Part shown: in pieces, positions 37,601 through 44,703 of the stretch
How positions within the stretch are numbered: the stretch's first letter is position 1
How the letters are laid out: the number at the start of each line of letters is the position of its first letter
The notes under the pieces: model-generated
Databases searched by the model: none
Told to the model about the DNA's origin: nothing
The model's input: only the letters and a program-made list of their open reading frames with translations
From: Gloeothece verrucosa PCC 7822
GTDB taxonomy: Bacteria; Cyanobacteriota; Cyanobacteriia; Cyanobacteriales; Microcystaceae
Direction of reading: 5' to 3'
NCBI RefSeq assembly: GCF_000147335.1
Contig: NC_014533.1
Location: forward strand, 1-64,000
DNA: 64,000 nucleotides
Translations under genes and position numbers: made by a program

Positions 37601-40600
37601 AAATTATGGCATCATTTGAATTAACGTTAATTTGATTAATGCCGCTAGTAGTGGCAACAGATTGATTGGTTGTTACTGAATTATTACCAACAACAGTTTT
37701 GAGTTGAGAAGAATTAATAACCGAACTAACATCGATAATTTGTAATCCTGACCAAGCATCAGCCACATAAGCATTTGAACCTACCACTGATACTGATTGA
37801 GCCGTATAAGGCGTATCATAAGTAGCCTTAAGAGTGGGTGCAGTTTTATTAGAAATATCAATAACTTGTAACCCTGACCAATCATCAGCAATAAAGGCTA
37901 AATTTCCCACTACTTGTATGCCGTTTGCATAACCTGGAGTATCATAACTTCCAACTAATACCGGAGAAGCTGGATTAGTAACATCAATAATTTGTAAGCC
38001 AAAAATTTGGTCTACAACATAAGCGTAGTTACCGACAACTTGCAGTCCTTTAGCATAACTCGGAGCGTTATAAGTTCCTTTCAAAACGGGAGAAGTCGGA
38101 TTAGTGATATCAACAATGTGTAACCCTAACCCATCATTAACCAGGTAAGCCAAATTATTAACTACTGTTACAGCTTTAGTGTTAGAAACCGTGTAAGTTC
38201 CTACTTTAACCGGAGCAGTTTTATTGCTAATATCAAGAATTTCTAGCCCTGACGAATGAGAACCAACATAAGCGATCTGACCGACTACGGTGATTGCCAA
38301 AGCTGCCCCGGGAGTTTTATAAGTTCCTTTGAGAGTGGGAGCAGCAGGATTAGTGATATCAATAATTTGTAAGCCTGAATCCCAATCGGCAACATAAGCA
38401 TAATTATCTGAGATCGCGATTTCGTTAGCTAAATGAGGAGTATCATAAGTTCCTTTGAGAGTGGGAGAAGCCGGATTAGTGATATCAAGAATTTGTAATC
38501 CAGAAGTATGATCAGCAATATAAGCCAAATTGCCCACCACTTTGACATCCCAAGCATGACCCGGAGTATCATAACTTCCTTTAAGGGAAAGGTCGGATAA
38601 ATTAGTTAAATTAATCGTAAATTGTTCTTCATAAGATAACCCTCCTTGTCTAGTAGTTCTAACTCGAATGCTGTAACTTGTTTTGCTCTCATAATCTAAG
38701 ATTTTATTCGTTTTAAGTTGATTTCCATCAAGAGTAAAGCTGGCATTGTCAGTATCTCCGACACCTGGAACTAAGCTATAACCAAAGGTATAATTAAGGT
38801 CAGTATCAGTGGTATTAAATGTGCCGATAATCGTACCAGGCGCTTGATTTTCTGGGATGCTATTATTGCTGAGAGTTATATCTGTTGGGGTTTGATTACT
38901 CCATTCATTGGGGTTAAGTTCTAATATTTGTAAACCCGATTGATTATCAGTAACGTAAATCTGATTATTGATGACACTTACCCCAATAGCCTCCCCAGGT
39001 GTATCATAAATTGCCTTAAGAACGGGAGTAGAAGGATTAGAAATATCAAAAATTTGTATTCCGGTTAATCCATCGGCAAGATAAAGATATTTACCTTCTA
39101 TTGCTATGTCATAAATCGTGCCAGGAGTATAATAAGTTCCTTTAACAACAGGAGAAAAAGGGTTGGTGATATCAAGAATTTGTAAACCCGCTTGCCAATG
39201 AGAAACATAAGCGTAATTATCAACAGTTACTATGCTTCTCACATTGTTAGAGGTACTAACGGTTTTCTTTAAGATGGGAGAGATAGGATTAGTAATATCG
39301 AAGATTTGTAGCCCTGCATACCAATCAGCCACATAAGCCACGTTCCCTACGATGTTTACTCCAACACTAAAACCGGAAGTGTTATAACTTCCCACCAAAA
39401 AGGGAGAATTAGGATTAGAAATATCGATGATTTGCAATCCCGAATCATGGGCAGCAACATAAGCCAAATTTCCAACAACTTTGACATCCCAAGCATGACC
39501 AGAAGTTTTATAATTTCCTAACTGAATGGGAGAAAGAGGATTACTAATATCCATAATTTGTAATCCCGATGAACCATCGGCTACATAAACCAAATTCCCA
39601 ACGACTGCTAATCCTCTTGACTCTCCAGAAGTATCAAGGTTTGCTTTAAGAATAGGATTGTTAGGGTTACTGATATCGATAACTTGTAAGCCGCATTGCC
39701 AATCACTAACATAAGCATAATTCCCCTTGATTTTTAGTTTCCAAGCCGCCCCAGGAGTATTATAAGTTCCCTTAAAAGTAATTCCACCAATATCATCAAT
39801 TTTGATAGTCAGTTGTTTTTCATAAGATAGCCCTTTACTGTCGGTACTTTTAACCCGAATGCTATAACTATTTTTCTGTTCATAATCAAAGATGCTATTT
39901 GTTTTAAGTTGATTCCCTTGAATAGTAAATAGGGCATTATCTTCGGCTCCTGTGCCTGTAACAAGGCTATAGGTAAAGACATTATCCCCATCAGGATTAA
40001 ATGAACCAACTACCGTTCCTATCGGCTGATTTTCAGCTATAGCATTATTACTTAAAATAATATCTGTTGGCCCAGAGGTTATAAATTCTTTTACATCAAA
40101 AATTTGTAATCCTTGACCATCATTAGCAATATAAACTAAATTTCCTACTACTTTTATAGAGTTAGAAGAGTTAGGAGTTTTGTAATTTGCTTCTAATATT
40201 GGGGCTGTTGGGTTAAAAATATTAATAATTTGTAATCCCAATTTTCCATCCGCTAAAAAAGCATAGTCTCCTACGACTGCTATTTCTTGAGTATCTCCCG
40301 ATGTATCGTAACTTCCCACAAGGGTTGGGGCAGTTTTATTAGAAATATCAATAATTTGTAGTCCTGCTGTTTCATCAGCAATATAAGCCAAGTTACCGAC
40401 AATTTCTAAATCAAAAGCACTACCAGGAGTATTATAAGTTCCTACTAGACGGGGAGTGGTTTTATTAGAAATATCAATAATTGCTAATCCTGCATTTTCA
40501 TCAGCAACATAAGCATAATTTCCTACAATTTTTACTTCTCGCGCACTGCCAAACGTATCAATAGTTCCCTTGAGAAATGGTGCATTAGGGTTGCTGATAT

Positions 40601-42197
40601 CGATAATTTGTAATCCGGCTCCCGAATCAGCCACATAAACATAATTATCAACGACGGTTAGCCCATGAGCAAAACCTGAAGTATCATAACTTCCCGATAG
40701 AGTTGGTGCGAGAGGATTAGAAATATCAATAATTTGAAGACCTAAAGAACCATCGGCTACATAAGCGTAGTTTCCAATTCCTGTTACTCTTCTGGCGCTA
40801 CCAGGAGTATTAAAAGTCGATATAACAGAAGGGGCAGAGGGGTTAGAAATATCAATAATTTGTAATCCCACATCCCAGGCGGCTACATAGGCCAAATTCC
40901 CTACGGCTTTTACAGATAAATCTAAACCTGGAGTATTGTAAGTGGCTCGATGAATAATCTCTTTTTGATTAGTTACATTAATGGTAAATTGTTCTGTATA
41001 AGATAACCCTTTTCCTGTACTTGTTCTTATACGAATGCTGCAACTCTTTTGGTTTTCGTAATCGAAGATTTTATTAGTTAACAGTTGATTTCCTTGGATA
41101 GTAAATAAATTATTATCATTATCTCCTTCTCCATTCACTAAACTATAACTAAAGGTTTCACTACTAACAGGATTAACACTCGCCAAAGTTCCAACCAGAG
41201 AACCCACTTTAAGATTTTCGGCTACGGAATTATTGCTCAGAGTTATATCTGTCGGCGCGGGTTGACTCCAATCATTCGGGTTAACGTTTAATATTTGTAA
41301 CCCTGATTGCCAATCGGCCACATAAACCGAGTTACCAACTACACTAACTCCCACTGCCTTTCCGGTTGTATCATAACTTCCCTTAAGGATGGGTGTAACA
41401 GGATTAGAAATATCAAGAACTTGTACCCCTGCGTTATTGGCGGCAATATAAGCCAAGTTATTAACGATTGTAATTCCATAAGCGGAATCAGCCATTTTAT
41501 AACTTCCCACTTTGGTGAGAGAATTGGGGTTAGAAATGTTGATAATATCTAAGTTCCCATTATGTTGAGCGACATAAGCATAGTTCCCTTTGACTGCTAC
41601 TTCCCAAGGTGAACCTGAAGTTTTATAAGTGCTTTTCAGGATAGGTGCAATAGATTTAGTAATCTCGATAACCTGTAGTTCTGATGATTCCCAATCGGCT
41701 ACATAAGCGTAATTTCCGGCTACGGTTACGCTATAAGCGGCTCCGGTTGTATCATAAGTTCCCTTGCTTACTGGAGCGGCAGGGTTAGTAATATCAATAA
41801 TTTGTAGCCCGGATAATTCATCAGCAACATAAGCCAAATTGCCCACTACTGTTACTGAATGAGCATAACTCGGAGTATCATAACGTCCCTTCAAAACCGG
41901 AGAAGCAGGATTAGTAATATCAATAATTTGTAGTCCATTATATCCATCAGCAATGTAAGCGTAATTGCCCACAATTTTTACATCATGAGTCGAACCTGAA
42001 GCATCATAAAATGCTATACCTCCCGCACCTGAAGTATTATAAGTTCCTTTAAGAATGGGACTATTCGGATTTGAGATATCAATAATCTGTAGCCCTTGAT
42101 ATAAATCAGCTACATAAGCCAAGTTACCGACTACAACAACTTTATTGGCTTTTCCCGGCGTATCATAAGTTCCCATATTGTTTCCTCGATTTTTCAA
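31665..42197 (-). CDS. Giant secreted/surface protein: LVIVD propellers, cadherin-like, metalloprotease, Calx-beta, M23 peptidase, RTX
   Basis: The 3510-residue chain has no Sec signal but a C-terminal RTX region, as in type I secretion substrates. Order: seven LVIVD repeats (1-310), cadherin-like (315-405), seven LVIVD (415-705), cadherin-like, seven LVIVD (805-1105), cadherin-like, seven LVIVD (1205-1490). A serralysin-like metalloprotease follows with HELGHALGINHP near 1706 and the Met-turn FMSYDLKALQYLYG. Then come a Calx-beta domain near 1960, an M23/LytM peptidase (HNGIDYG near 2112, GPHLHF near 2215), five Calx-beta-like domains (2365-2965) and RTX repeats GGxGNDxx (2969-3400). The C-terminal domain (TFLALNDSTAGFSASTDAII, then EITGYTGEL) resembles the cyanobacterial bluetail domain. 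Both active-site motifs look complete. A GAGG ribosome site precedes the ATG. Confidence 0.9.
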   Translation of the reverse strand: MKNRGNNMGTYDTPGKANKVVVVGNLAYVADLYQGLQIIDISNPNSPILKGTYNTSGAGGIAFYDASGSTHDVKIVGNYAYIADGYNGLQIIDITNPASPVLKGRYDTPSYAHSVTVVGNLAYVADELSGLQIIDITNPAAPVSKGTYDTTGAAYSVTVAGNYAYVADWESSELQVIEITKSIAPILKSTYKTSGSPWEVAVKGNYAYVAQHNGNLDIINISNPNSLTKVGSYKMADSAYGITIVNNLAYIAANNAGVQVLDISNPVTPILKGSYDTTGKAVGVSVVGNSVYVADWQSGLQILNVNPNDWSQPAPTDITLSNNSVAENLKVGSLVGTLASVNPVSSETFSYSLVNGEGDNDNNLFTIQGNQLLTNKIFDYENQKSCSIRIRTSTGKGLSYTEQFTINVTNQKEIIHRATYNTPGLDLSVKAVGNLAYVAAWDVGLQIIDISNPSAPSVISTFNTPGSARRVTGIGNYAYVADGSLGLQIIDISNPLAPTLSGSYDTSGFAHGLTVVDNYVYVADSGAGLQIIDISNPNAPFLKGTIDTFGSAREVKIVGNYAYVADENAGLAIIDISNKTTPRLVGTYNTPGSAFDLEIVGNLAYIADETAGLQIIDISNKTAPTLVGSYDTSGDTQEIAVVGDYAFLADGKLGLQIINIFNPTAPILEANYKTPNSSNSIKVVGNLVYIANDGQGLQIFDVKEFITSGPTDIILSNNAIAENQPIGTVVGSFNPDGDNVFTYSLVTGTGAEDNALFTIQGNQLKTNSIFDYEQKNSYSIRVKSTDSKGLSYEKQLTIKIDDIGGITFKGTYNTPGAAWKLKIKGNYAYVSDWQCGLQVIDISNPNNPILKANLDTSGESRGLAVVGNLVYVADGSSGLQIMDISNPLSPIQLGNYKTSGHAWDVKVVGNLAYVAAHDSGLQIIDISNPNSPFLVGSYNTSGFSVGVNIVGNVAYVADWYAGLQIFDITNPISPILKKTVSTSNNVRSIVTVDNYAYVSHWQAGLQILDITNPFSPVVKGTYYTPGTIYDIAIEGKYLYLADGLTGIQIFDISNPSTPVLKAIYDTPGEAIGVSVINNQIYVTDNQSGLQILELNPNEWSNQTPTDITLSNNSIPENQAPGTIIGTFNTTDTDLNYTFGYSLVPGVGDTDNASFTLDGNQLKTNKILDYESKTSYSIRVRTTRQGGLSYEEQFTINLTNLSDLSLKGSYDTPGHAWDVKVVGNLAYIADHTSGLQILDITNPASPTLKGTYDTPHLANEIAISDNYAYVADWDSGLQIIDITNPAAPTLKGTYKTPGAALAITVVGQIAYVGSHSSGLEILDISNKTAPVKVGTYTVSNTKAVTVVNNLAYLVNDGLGLHIVDITNPTSPVLKGTYNAPSYAKGLQVVGNYAYVVDQIFGLQIIDVTNPASPVLVGSYDTPGYANGIQVVGNLAFIADDWSGLQVIDISNKTAPTLKATYDTPYTAQSVSVVGSNAYVADAWSGLQIIDVSSVINSSQLKTVVGNNSVTTNQSVATTSGINQINVNSNDAIIFSSNTINSSNNTFTLTPNSTTTSEVTVAATTPSGDYQIDGILRGEKEKWNFSWGNRKLTYSFYSHSVFNGDYSGGQTGVEEVSEGVKNNYRKIFNWLENVINIDFVEVTESPNNYGRIRIVPSSSGYASAFGPTEDELYTVASDIYLNQTFDRLGDGNGFQESAGYHGYAALIHELGHALGINHPNAKDVLIPPEELHYDHTLMGGYGGGVAPGTFMSYDLKALQYLYGAKQYNETNTTYQFSARTDKFSVNGQTFLESPYQLKQLLWDSGGLDTFDFSNLTPNTSGYHLDLTPGGILTPQSDYNAGTYTVNGVTYYTSNYGTVIAYNVLIENVINSSSNDEIFANSAANTFKGYSPTRQTGNDIYWNTDSNDTLDLSAYYSSDVTQTKNGNDLLLKLAQNGTITVKNYYQGNPINLLLNTLPKPSLSINDVTVVEGNNGITKAIFTVSLSSPSTSLVTVDYNMADGTALAGLDYVAKPGTLTFNPGVSSQTITAYVYGDKLTEENETFFINLTNPTNATISDSQGIGIINNDNDSSKTGGLLVSPIGGIPYVDWTIVNYVDLDSSSGIIDYRGGKYTGDGHNGIDYGIAGSFAGMDKGISVNAAAAGTVIFVHDGEYDRYFGDNTGPLDKSNSIVIDHGNNIRTAYGHLKKDSITVKVGDTVVAGQPMGQVGSSGYSTGPHLHFVVYENGQPVETYLNPERWWATSVPYADDVFGSLAQGITNYVPTQAEFYNRPIDHKVFFQNEGAGQKAYFWSNLFGTDTGDNLDFYFYRPNGNLYSQIHWDATKYSFGWRMAGINLPNVPDLGEWQIDLRLNGTTLAKDSFTVVETNDSLPVITLAVNPSSVTEDGTTNLVYTFSRTGLMTNSLTVNYTVGGIAVFNSDYTSSGAASFGVGLGTVTFAPGASTATVIIDPIPDQAIETNETVALTLSSSVNYLIGTTTAVIGTINNDDNALPSITLAVNPTSVNEDGTTNLIYTFTRTGSTANALTVNFGVGGTATWNSDYTSSGAASFTSTSGTVTFAANSSTATVTIDPTSDTTIETNETVALTLSSSANYTVGTTSAVTGTILNDDVSLPNITLTVNPTSVNEDGTTNLIYTFTRTGSTANALTVNFGVGGSATFNSDYTSSGAASFTSTSGTVTFAANSSTATVTIDPTSDTTIETNETVALTLSSSANYTVGTTSAVTGTIINDDVSLPNITLTVNPTSVNEDGTTTLIYTFTRTGSTANALSVNFGVGGSATFNSDYTSSGAASFTSTSGTVTFAANSSTATLTIDPTSDTTIETNETVALTLSSSANYTVGTTSAVTGTIINDDVLPTITLAVSPTSVNEDGTTNLIYTFTRTGSTEGALSVNFGVGGSATFNNDYTSSGAASFSATTGSITFAANNNQASLTLNPTGDTTVESHETVSITLLDNTAYIKGTTAAVIATINNDDGDNNNNELIGGPGADNLDGQLGNDTMIGGDGNDTYTVDSSGDLIVENPNAGTDTVKTYLSYILGENLENLTLLGISNLNATGNNLNNSLTGNNGNNILTDSQGNDTLDGKGGDDTLIGGVGNDVYVVDSIHDVIIENTDEGIDSVNASVSYTLSANLEKLTLTGTGNINGVGNNLNNTLTGNSGNNTLIGYEGNDSLDGKGGNDTLIGGLENDVYIVDSIDDVITENSAEGTDSVNASVSYTLSANLEKLTLTGTGNLEGIGNSLDNTLTGNSGNNTLKGNEGNDSLDGKAGSDTLVGGSGNDVYTVDHINDVITENLAEGTDSVNASVSFTLGDNLENLTLTGSSNLTGTGNSSNNTLTGNTGANILSAGGGNDSVNGGNGDDTLYGGEGNNTLVGGAGNDVFEGGNGDDRLTGGAGSDSFTGGGGVNTFVINPLTDSLLANFDRIGDLKIGVDFIDGSSAVGAVSVMKLGEVTQLSEVAIASVFNSTNFVKNGAAIFTFVEGSTTRTFLALNDSTAGFSASTDAIIEITGYTGELSNLAII
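33290..34750 (-). repeat. 363-bp tandem repeats encoding Calx-beta-like domains
   Basis: Within the giant gene, near-identical units recur every 363 bases (for example the segments beginning near 33661, 34024 and 34387), equal to 121 residues. The 34020-34740 units differ by only a few bases, which indicates recent duplication or gene conversion. Outer units (33290-33660 and 34740-35110) have diverged more. Confidence 0.85.
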
Positions 42198-42620
42198 AAA
42201 TATCAGTTTAAACAGTTAGTTCTAAGGATTGAGCCTCAGTGATGCCGAGTAAATAATCGCAAAATCCCCAAAATTTTCCGCTCTGCTGTTAAAGTACCCA
42301 ATTTGACTTTTTTGAGTCACTTTTATTTATTAATAAATATGAAGTTTTGTAACCATTCGTGGCAACTTAAAACTTTATGTTAATTTTTAAGGGGTACTAT
42401 TTAACTGAACATCCTTATGAGAGATTGAAACAAATCAAAAACTAATAATCCTTAATGCCGAATTAAGTTACATATTAAAAATCAACTATAGTTATTAATT
42501 TATATTTATTACAATAAATATTAAATAGTAGATAATTATACTTTTTAAACCTAGTAAATTGCAAATTTTTTTATCAATTTTTACCAACAAACTGCTTAAA
42601 TAGTTGACAAGCCGCTCTTT
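42198..42620. other. Non-coding region upstream of the giant gene
   Basis: No gene is seen in this AT-rich region, which should contain the promoter of the minus-strand giant protein. I could not identify a confident -10/-35 pair. The two flanking genes are both on the minus strand, so it also holds the 3' end of the methyltransferase transcript. Confidence 0.4.
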
Positions 42621-43247
42621 TCAATTGGATAATAAATCTTGGGGGATTTGCTCAGGAACAATCCAATAGTAAATTTTACTTCCACCCGTTACTGTAACCA
42701 CTTGTTCCGGCTTCCACGTTCCCATATTAAACGCATGGGAAACAATGCGAGTGCCGGGTTTAAGTTCTTGCAGTAATTTCGGCCTTAATTTTAAATTTGC
42801 ATCAGATAGTAAATAAAGCGTAACAACCGTAGCTTCACTGAGATCTGCTTTGAAAAAATCTTGCTCAATAAACTTAACCCGATCACTAACTCCGGCTTCT
42901 CTAGCATTGGCTTTCGCTTCCTGTATTAATTTCGGATCAATGTCTATCCCAACTCCTTTGGCTCCATAATTTTTAGCCGCACTAATCACAATTCTTCCAT
43001 CTCCACTCCCCAAATCATAAACCACATCAGAGGATGTTACCTGAGCAATACGCAACATTTCTTGTACAACAACATTTGACGAAGGAAGATAAGGCGCATC
43101 TTTATAGATAACTTGAGCAAGCGAAGGTTCGACAAAAATAGGTGTTAGGGTTTTCAAAACCCATTGTCCTCTGTCAAGAGCCAGTGCCAAACTTATGAAA
43201 CTAATGCCTGTAATTAAATATAATTTAACGGGTCTGAAAGGCTTCAT
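42621..43247 (-). CDS. SAM-dependent methyltransferase with N-terminal membrane anchor
   Basis: A class I methyltransferase of 208 residues. Residues about 8-25 are hydrophobic (LYLITGISFISLALAL) and act as a signal anchor or signal peptide. Residues 65-190 hold the Rossmann fold with motif I VVYDLGSGDGRIVISAA, the acidic end of strand 2 VGIDIDPKLI and FIEQDFFK. The methyl acceptor is unknown; small exported methyltransferases of this type are common in cyanobacteria and often annotated only as class I SAM enzymes. It stands alone, with more than 350 bases on each side. Confidence 0.85.
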   Translation of the reverse strand: MKPFRPVKLYLITGISFISLALALDRGQWVLKTLTPIFVEPSLAQVIYKDAPYLPSSNVVVQEMLRIAQVTSSDVVYDLGSGDGRIVISAAKNYGAKGVGIDIDPKLIQEAKANAREAGVSDRVKFIEQDFFKADLSEATVVTLYLLSDANLKLRPKLLQELKPGTRIVSHAFNMGTWKPEQVVTVTGGSKIYYWIVPEQIPQDLLSN

Positions 43248-43452
43248 GCAATTTCTTCACTCACAGATGGTATACTATATTCTTATTAATTTATCAACCT
43301 CCTTTATCATTAGTCATAAGCCATTAGAGGGAATTTTTCTCTAATAAATAGTTCTGTCTCCTTATGAGAGTTTTTTAAACCTCAAGGTTTTCCTGGATTC
43401 TTTGATCGCTTACTTAATTTCGGTTTTTTTCCTTAAAAATTTAGCTTTATGA

Positions 43453-43582
43453 TAAGTACCTGGACAAAATTAAAGTTAACAGTGAGATTGGGGAAAGGGG
43501 AAGAGGGAAAGGGCAATGGGTAAGAGTTAGGAGAGTTTTACATTTCTTAAAATAGTGTGCTTTATTTATGTCCAGGTACTTA
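43453..43582 (-). mobile_element. MITE-like element, copy F (subfamily II, inverted)
   Basis: Left end TAAGTACCTGGACAAAATTA and right end TTATTTATGTCCAGGTACTTA are near-perfect inverted repeats flanked by TA. The interior AAGAGTTAGGAGAGTTTTAC is shared with copy E. It lies downstream of a possible gene remnant and upstream of the methyltransferase. Confidence 0.78.
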
Positions 43583-43593
43583 GCTTACCGTTG

Positions 43594-43765
43594 TTATTCT
43601 ACTACTAATTTAATCATACCAAGATCCAGAGAACTATTAGCCGCTTTTTCTAATTTATTTAAATAAATTTTAGTTATTTTCGGCAAATTTAACATATTTT
43701 TAGCAAAATAGGCTATTGCAGTAATCCCATTCTCACTTAATAAATCTTTTATAAATTTTTTGCCC
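43594..43765 (-). pseudogene. Unrecognised gene tail
   Basis: Read on the minus strand, about 55 codons are open up to a TAA at 43594-43596. They give a natural-looking sequence with segments such as KFIKDLLSENGITAIAYFAK and LPKITKIYLNKLEKAANSSL. There is no start codon in a convincing context; upstream the frame runs into a G-rich, repeat-like stretch (43765-43830). It looks like the 3' end of a gene whose front was removed. I do not recognise the family. The MITE copy F begins only 12 bases beyond its stop. Confidence 0.4.
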
Positions 43766-43989
43766 CTTCCCCTTTCCTTGACTGTGAGCGTATGCCTACG
43801 GAGTGCGTGGCGGGCGTGACTACCGATAACCTTTGAACTTGCTAGTGGCTTTCTTTGTTAGCTTCAGGCTATACAACATACAAGGAAAAACAATCTGTGC
43901 TTTTAACTACTTTTTGATTAATTTTTATGGTATCTTAACTTTAGTCAAGACCAATTTAGATAATTTAAGAAGCCTGATTATCAAGTCAC

Positions 43990-44553
43990 TTGTGTATGAT
44001 CAACGATAAAAAATTTCAACTGAAATGGAAAAGTTATTGGTTTAAAACTCTTGGGAGGTGGCGCTCGTGTTCATTGACCTGCCCGATAGACAGACCTCCA
44101 AATCGGCATATTTTTTGGAGTTGGATCGGCAGTTTTTTGGCTATTACTGCAACCTCCTATCTTGCCGTCAAAACTAATTCTCCTTTACTAATGGCTCCGT
44201 TTGGTGCTACAAGCGTTCTGATCTTTGGTGTCCCTCACAGCCCTTTGGCTCAACCCCGAAATGTGATTGGGGGCAATTGTTTAGCTGCTTTGGCCAGTCT
44301 GATCATTTTGCATTTTTTCGGTTCTTCTCCTTGGGCGATGGGGATGGCTGTTTCTGCGGCTATCGCCATTATGCAAATTACCGGAACCTTACACCCGCCT
44401 TCGGGAGCAGTTGCCCTAGTCGTGATGATGACCAAACCCGACTGGGAATTTTTGCTAACACCGGCTTTTGAGGGATCGATAATTATGGTCTTGTGCGCTG
44501 TGATCTTTAATAATTTAGCGGAAGAAAGAACCTATCCCAATCACTGGTTATAG
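43990..44553 (+). CDS. HPP family membrane protein
   Basis: A 187-residue integral membrane protein with four or five hydrophobic segments. The family hallmark is seen in MQITGTLHPPSGAVALVVMM, together with LLMAPFGATSVLIFGVPHSP and the PRNVIGGN turn. HPP-domain proteins of cyanobacteria and chloroplasts have been linked to nitrite transport across membranes; whether this member does so is not shown by the sequence. The N-terminal 30 residues are basic and cytoplasmic (KFQLKWKSYWFKTLGRWRS). It is a single-gene unit between a MITE-like copy and the I-D CRISPR array. Confidence 0.82.
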   Translation: MCMINDKKFQLKWKSYWFKTLGRWRSCSLTCPIDRPPNRHIFWSWIGSFLAITATSYLAVKTNSPLLMAPFGATSVLIFGVPHSPLAQPRNVIGGNCLAALASLIILHFFGSSPWAMGMAVSAAIAIMQITGTLHPPSGAVALVVMMTKPDWEFLLTPAFEGSIIMVLCAVIFNNLAEERTYPNHWL

Positions 44554-44651
44554 CATTGTCTTTAATAATTTCATTTTAACGGACGCGCGAGTGGTTTTAA
44601 TATTGCGGCTCTACAAGCTGAAGTCTGCGTTCATTAACCTTCTGAGCTTTG

Positions 44652-44700
44652 TAAGTAGTCGGACATAAATAAAGATCTCTGTGTAGAGATCTTTATTTAT
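44652..44700. repeat. Collapsed MITE end with perfect 16-bp hairpin
   Basis: TAAGTAGTCGGACATAAATA is the MITE end. It is followed by AAGATCTCT-GTGT-AGAGATCTT, so 44665-44700 is a perfect 16-bp stem with a 4-base loop. Its right side directly meets a truncated I-D repeat. It may also act as a bidirectional terminator for the HPP gene and for the array transcript. Confidence 0.6.
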
Positions 44701-44703
44701 GAA

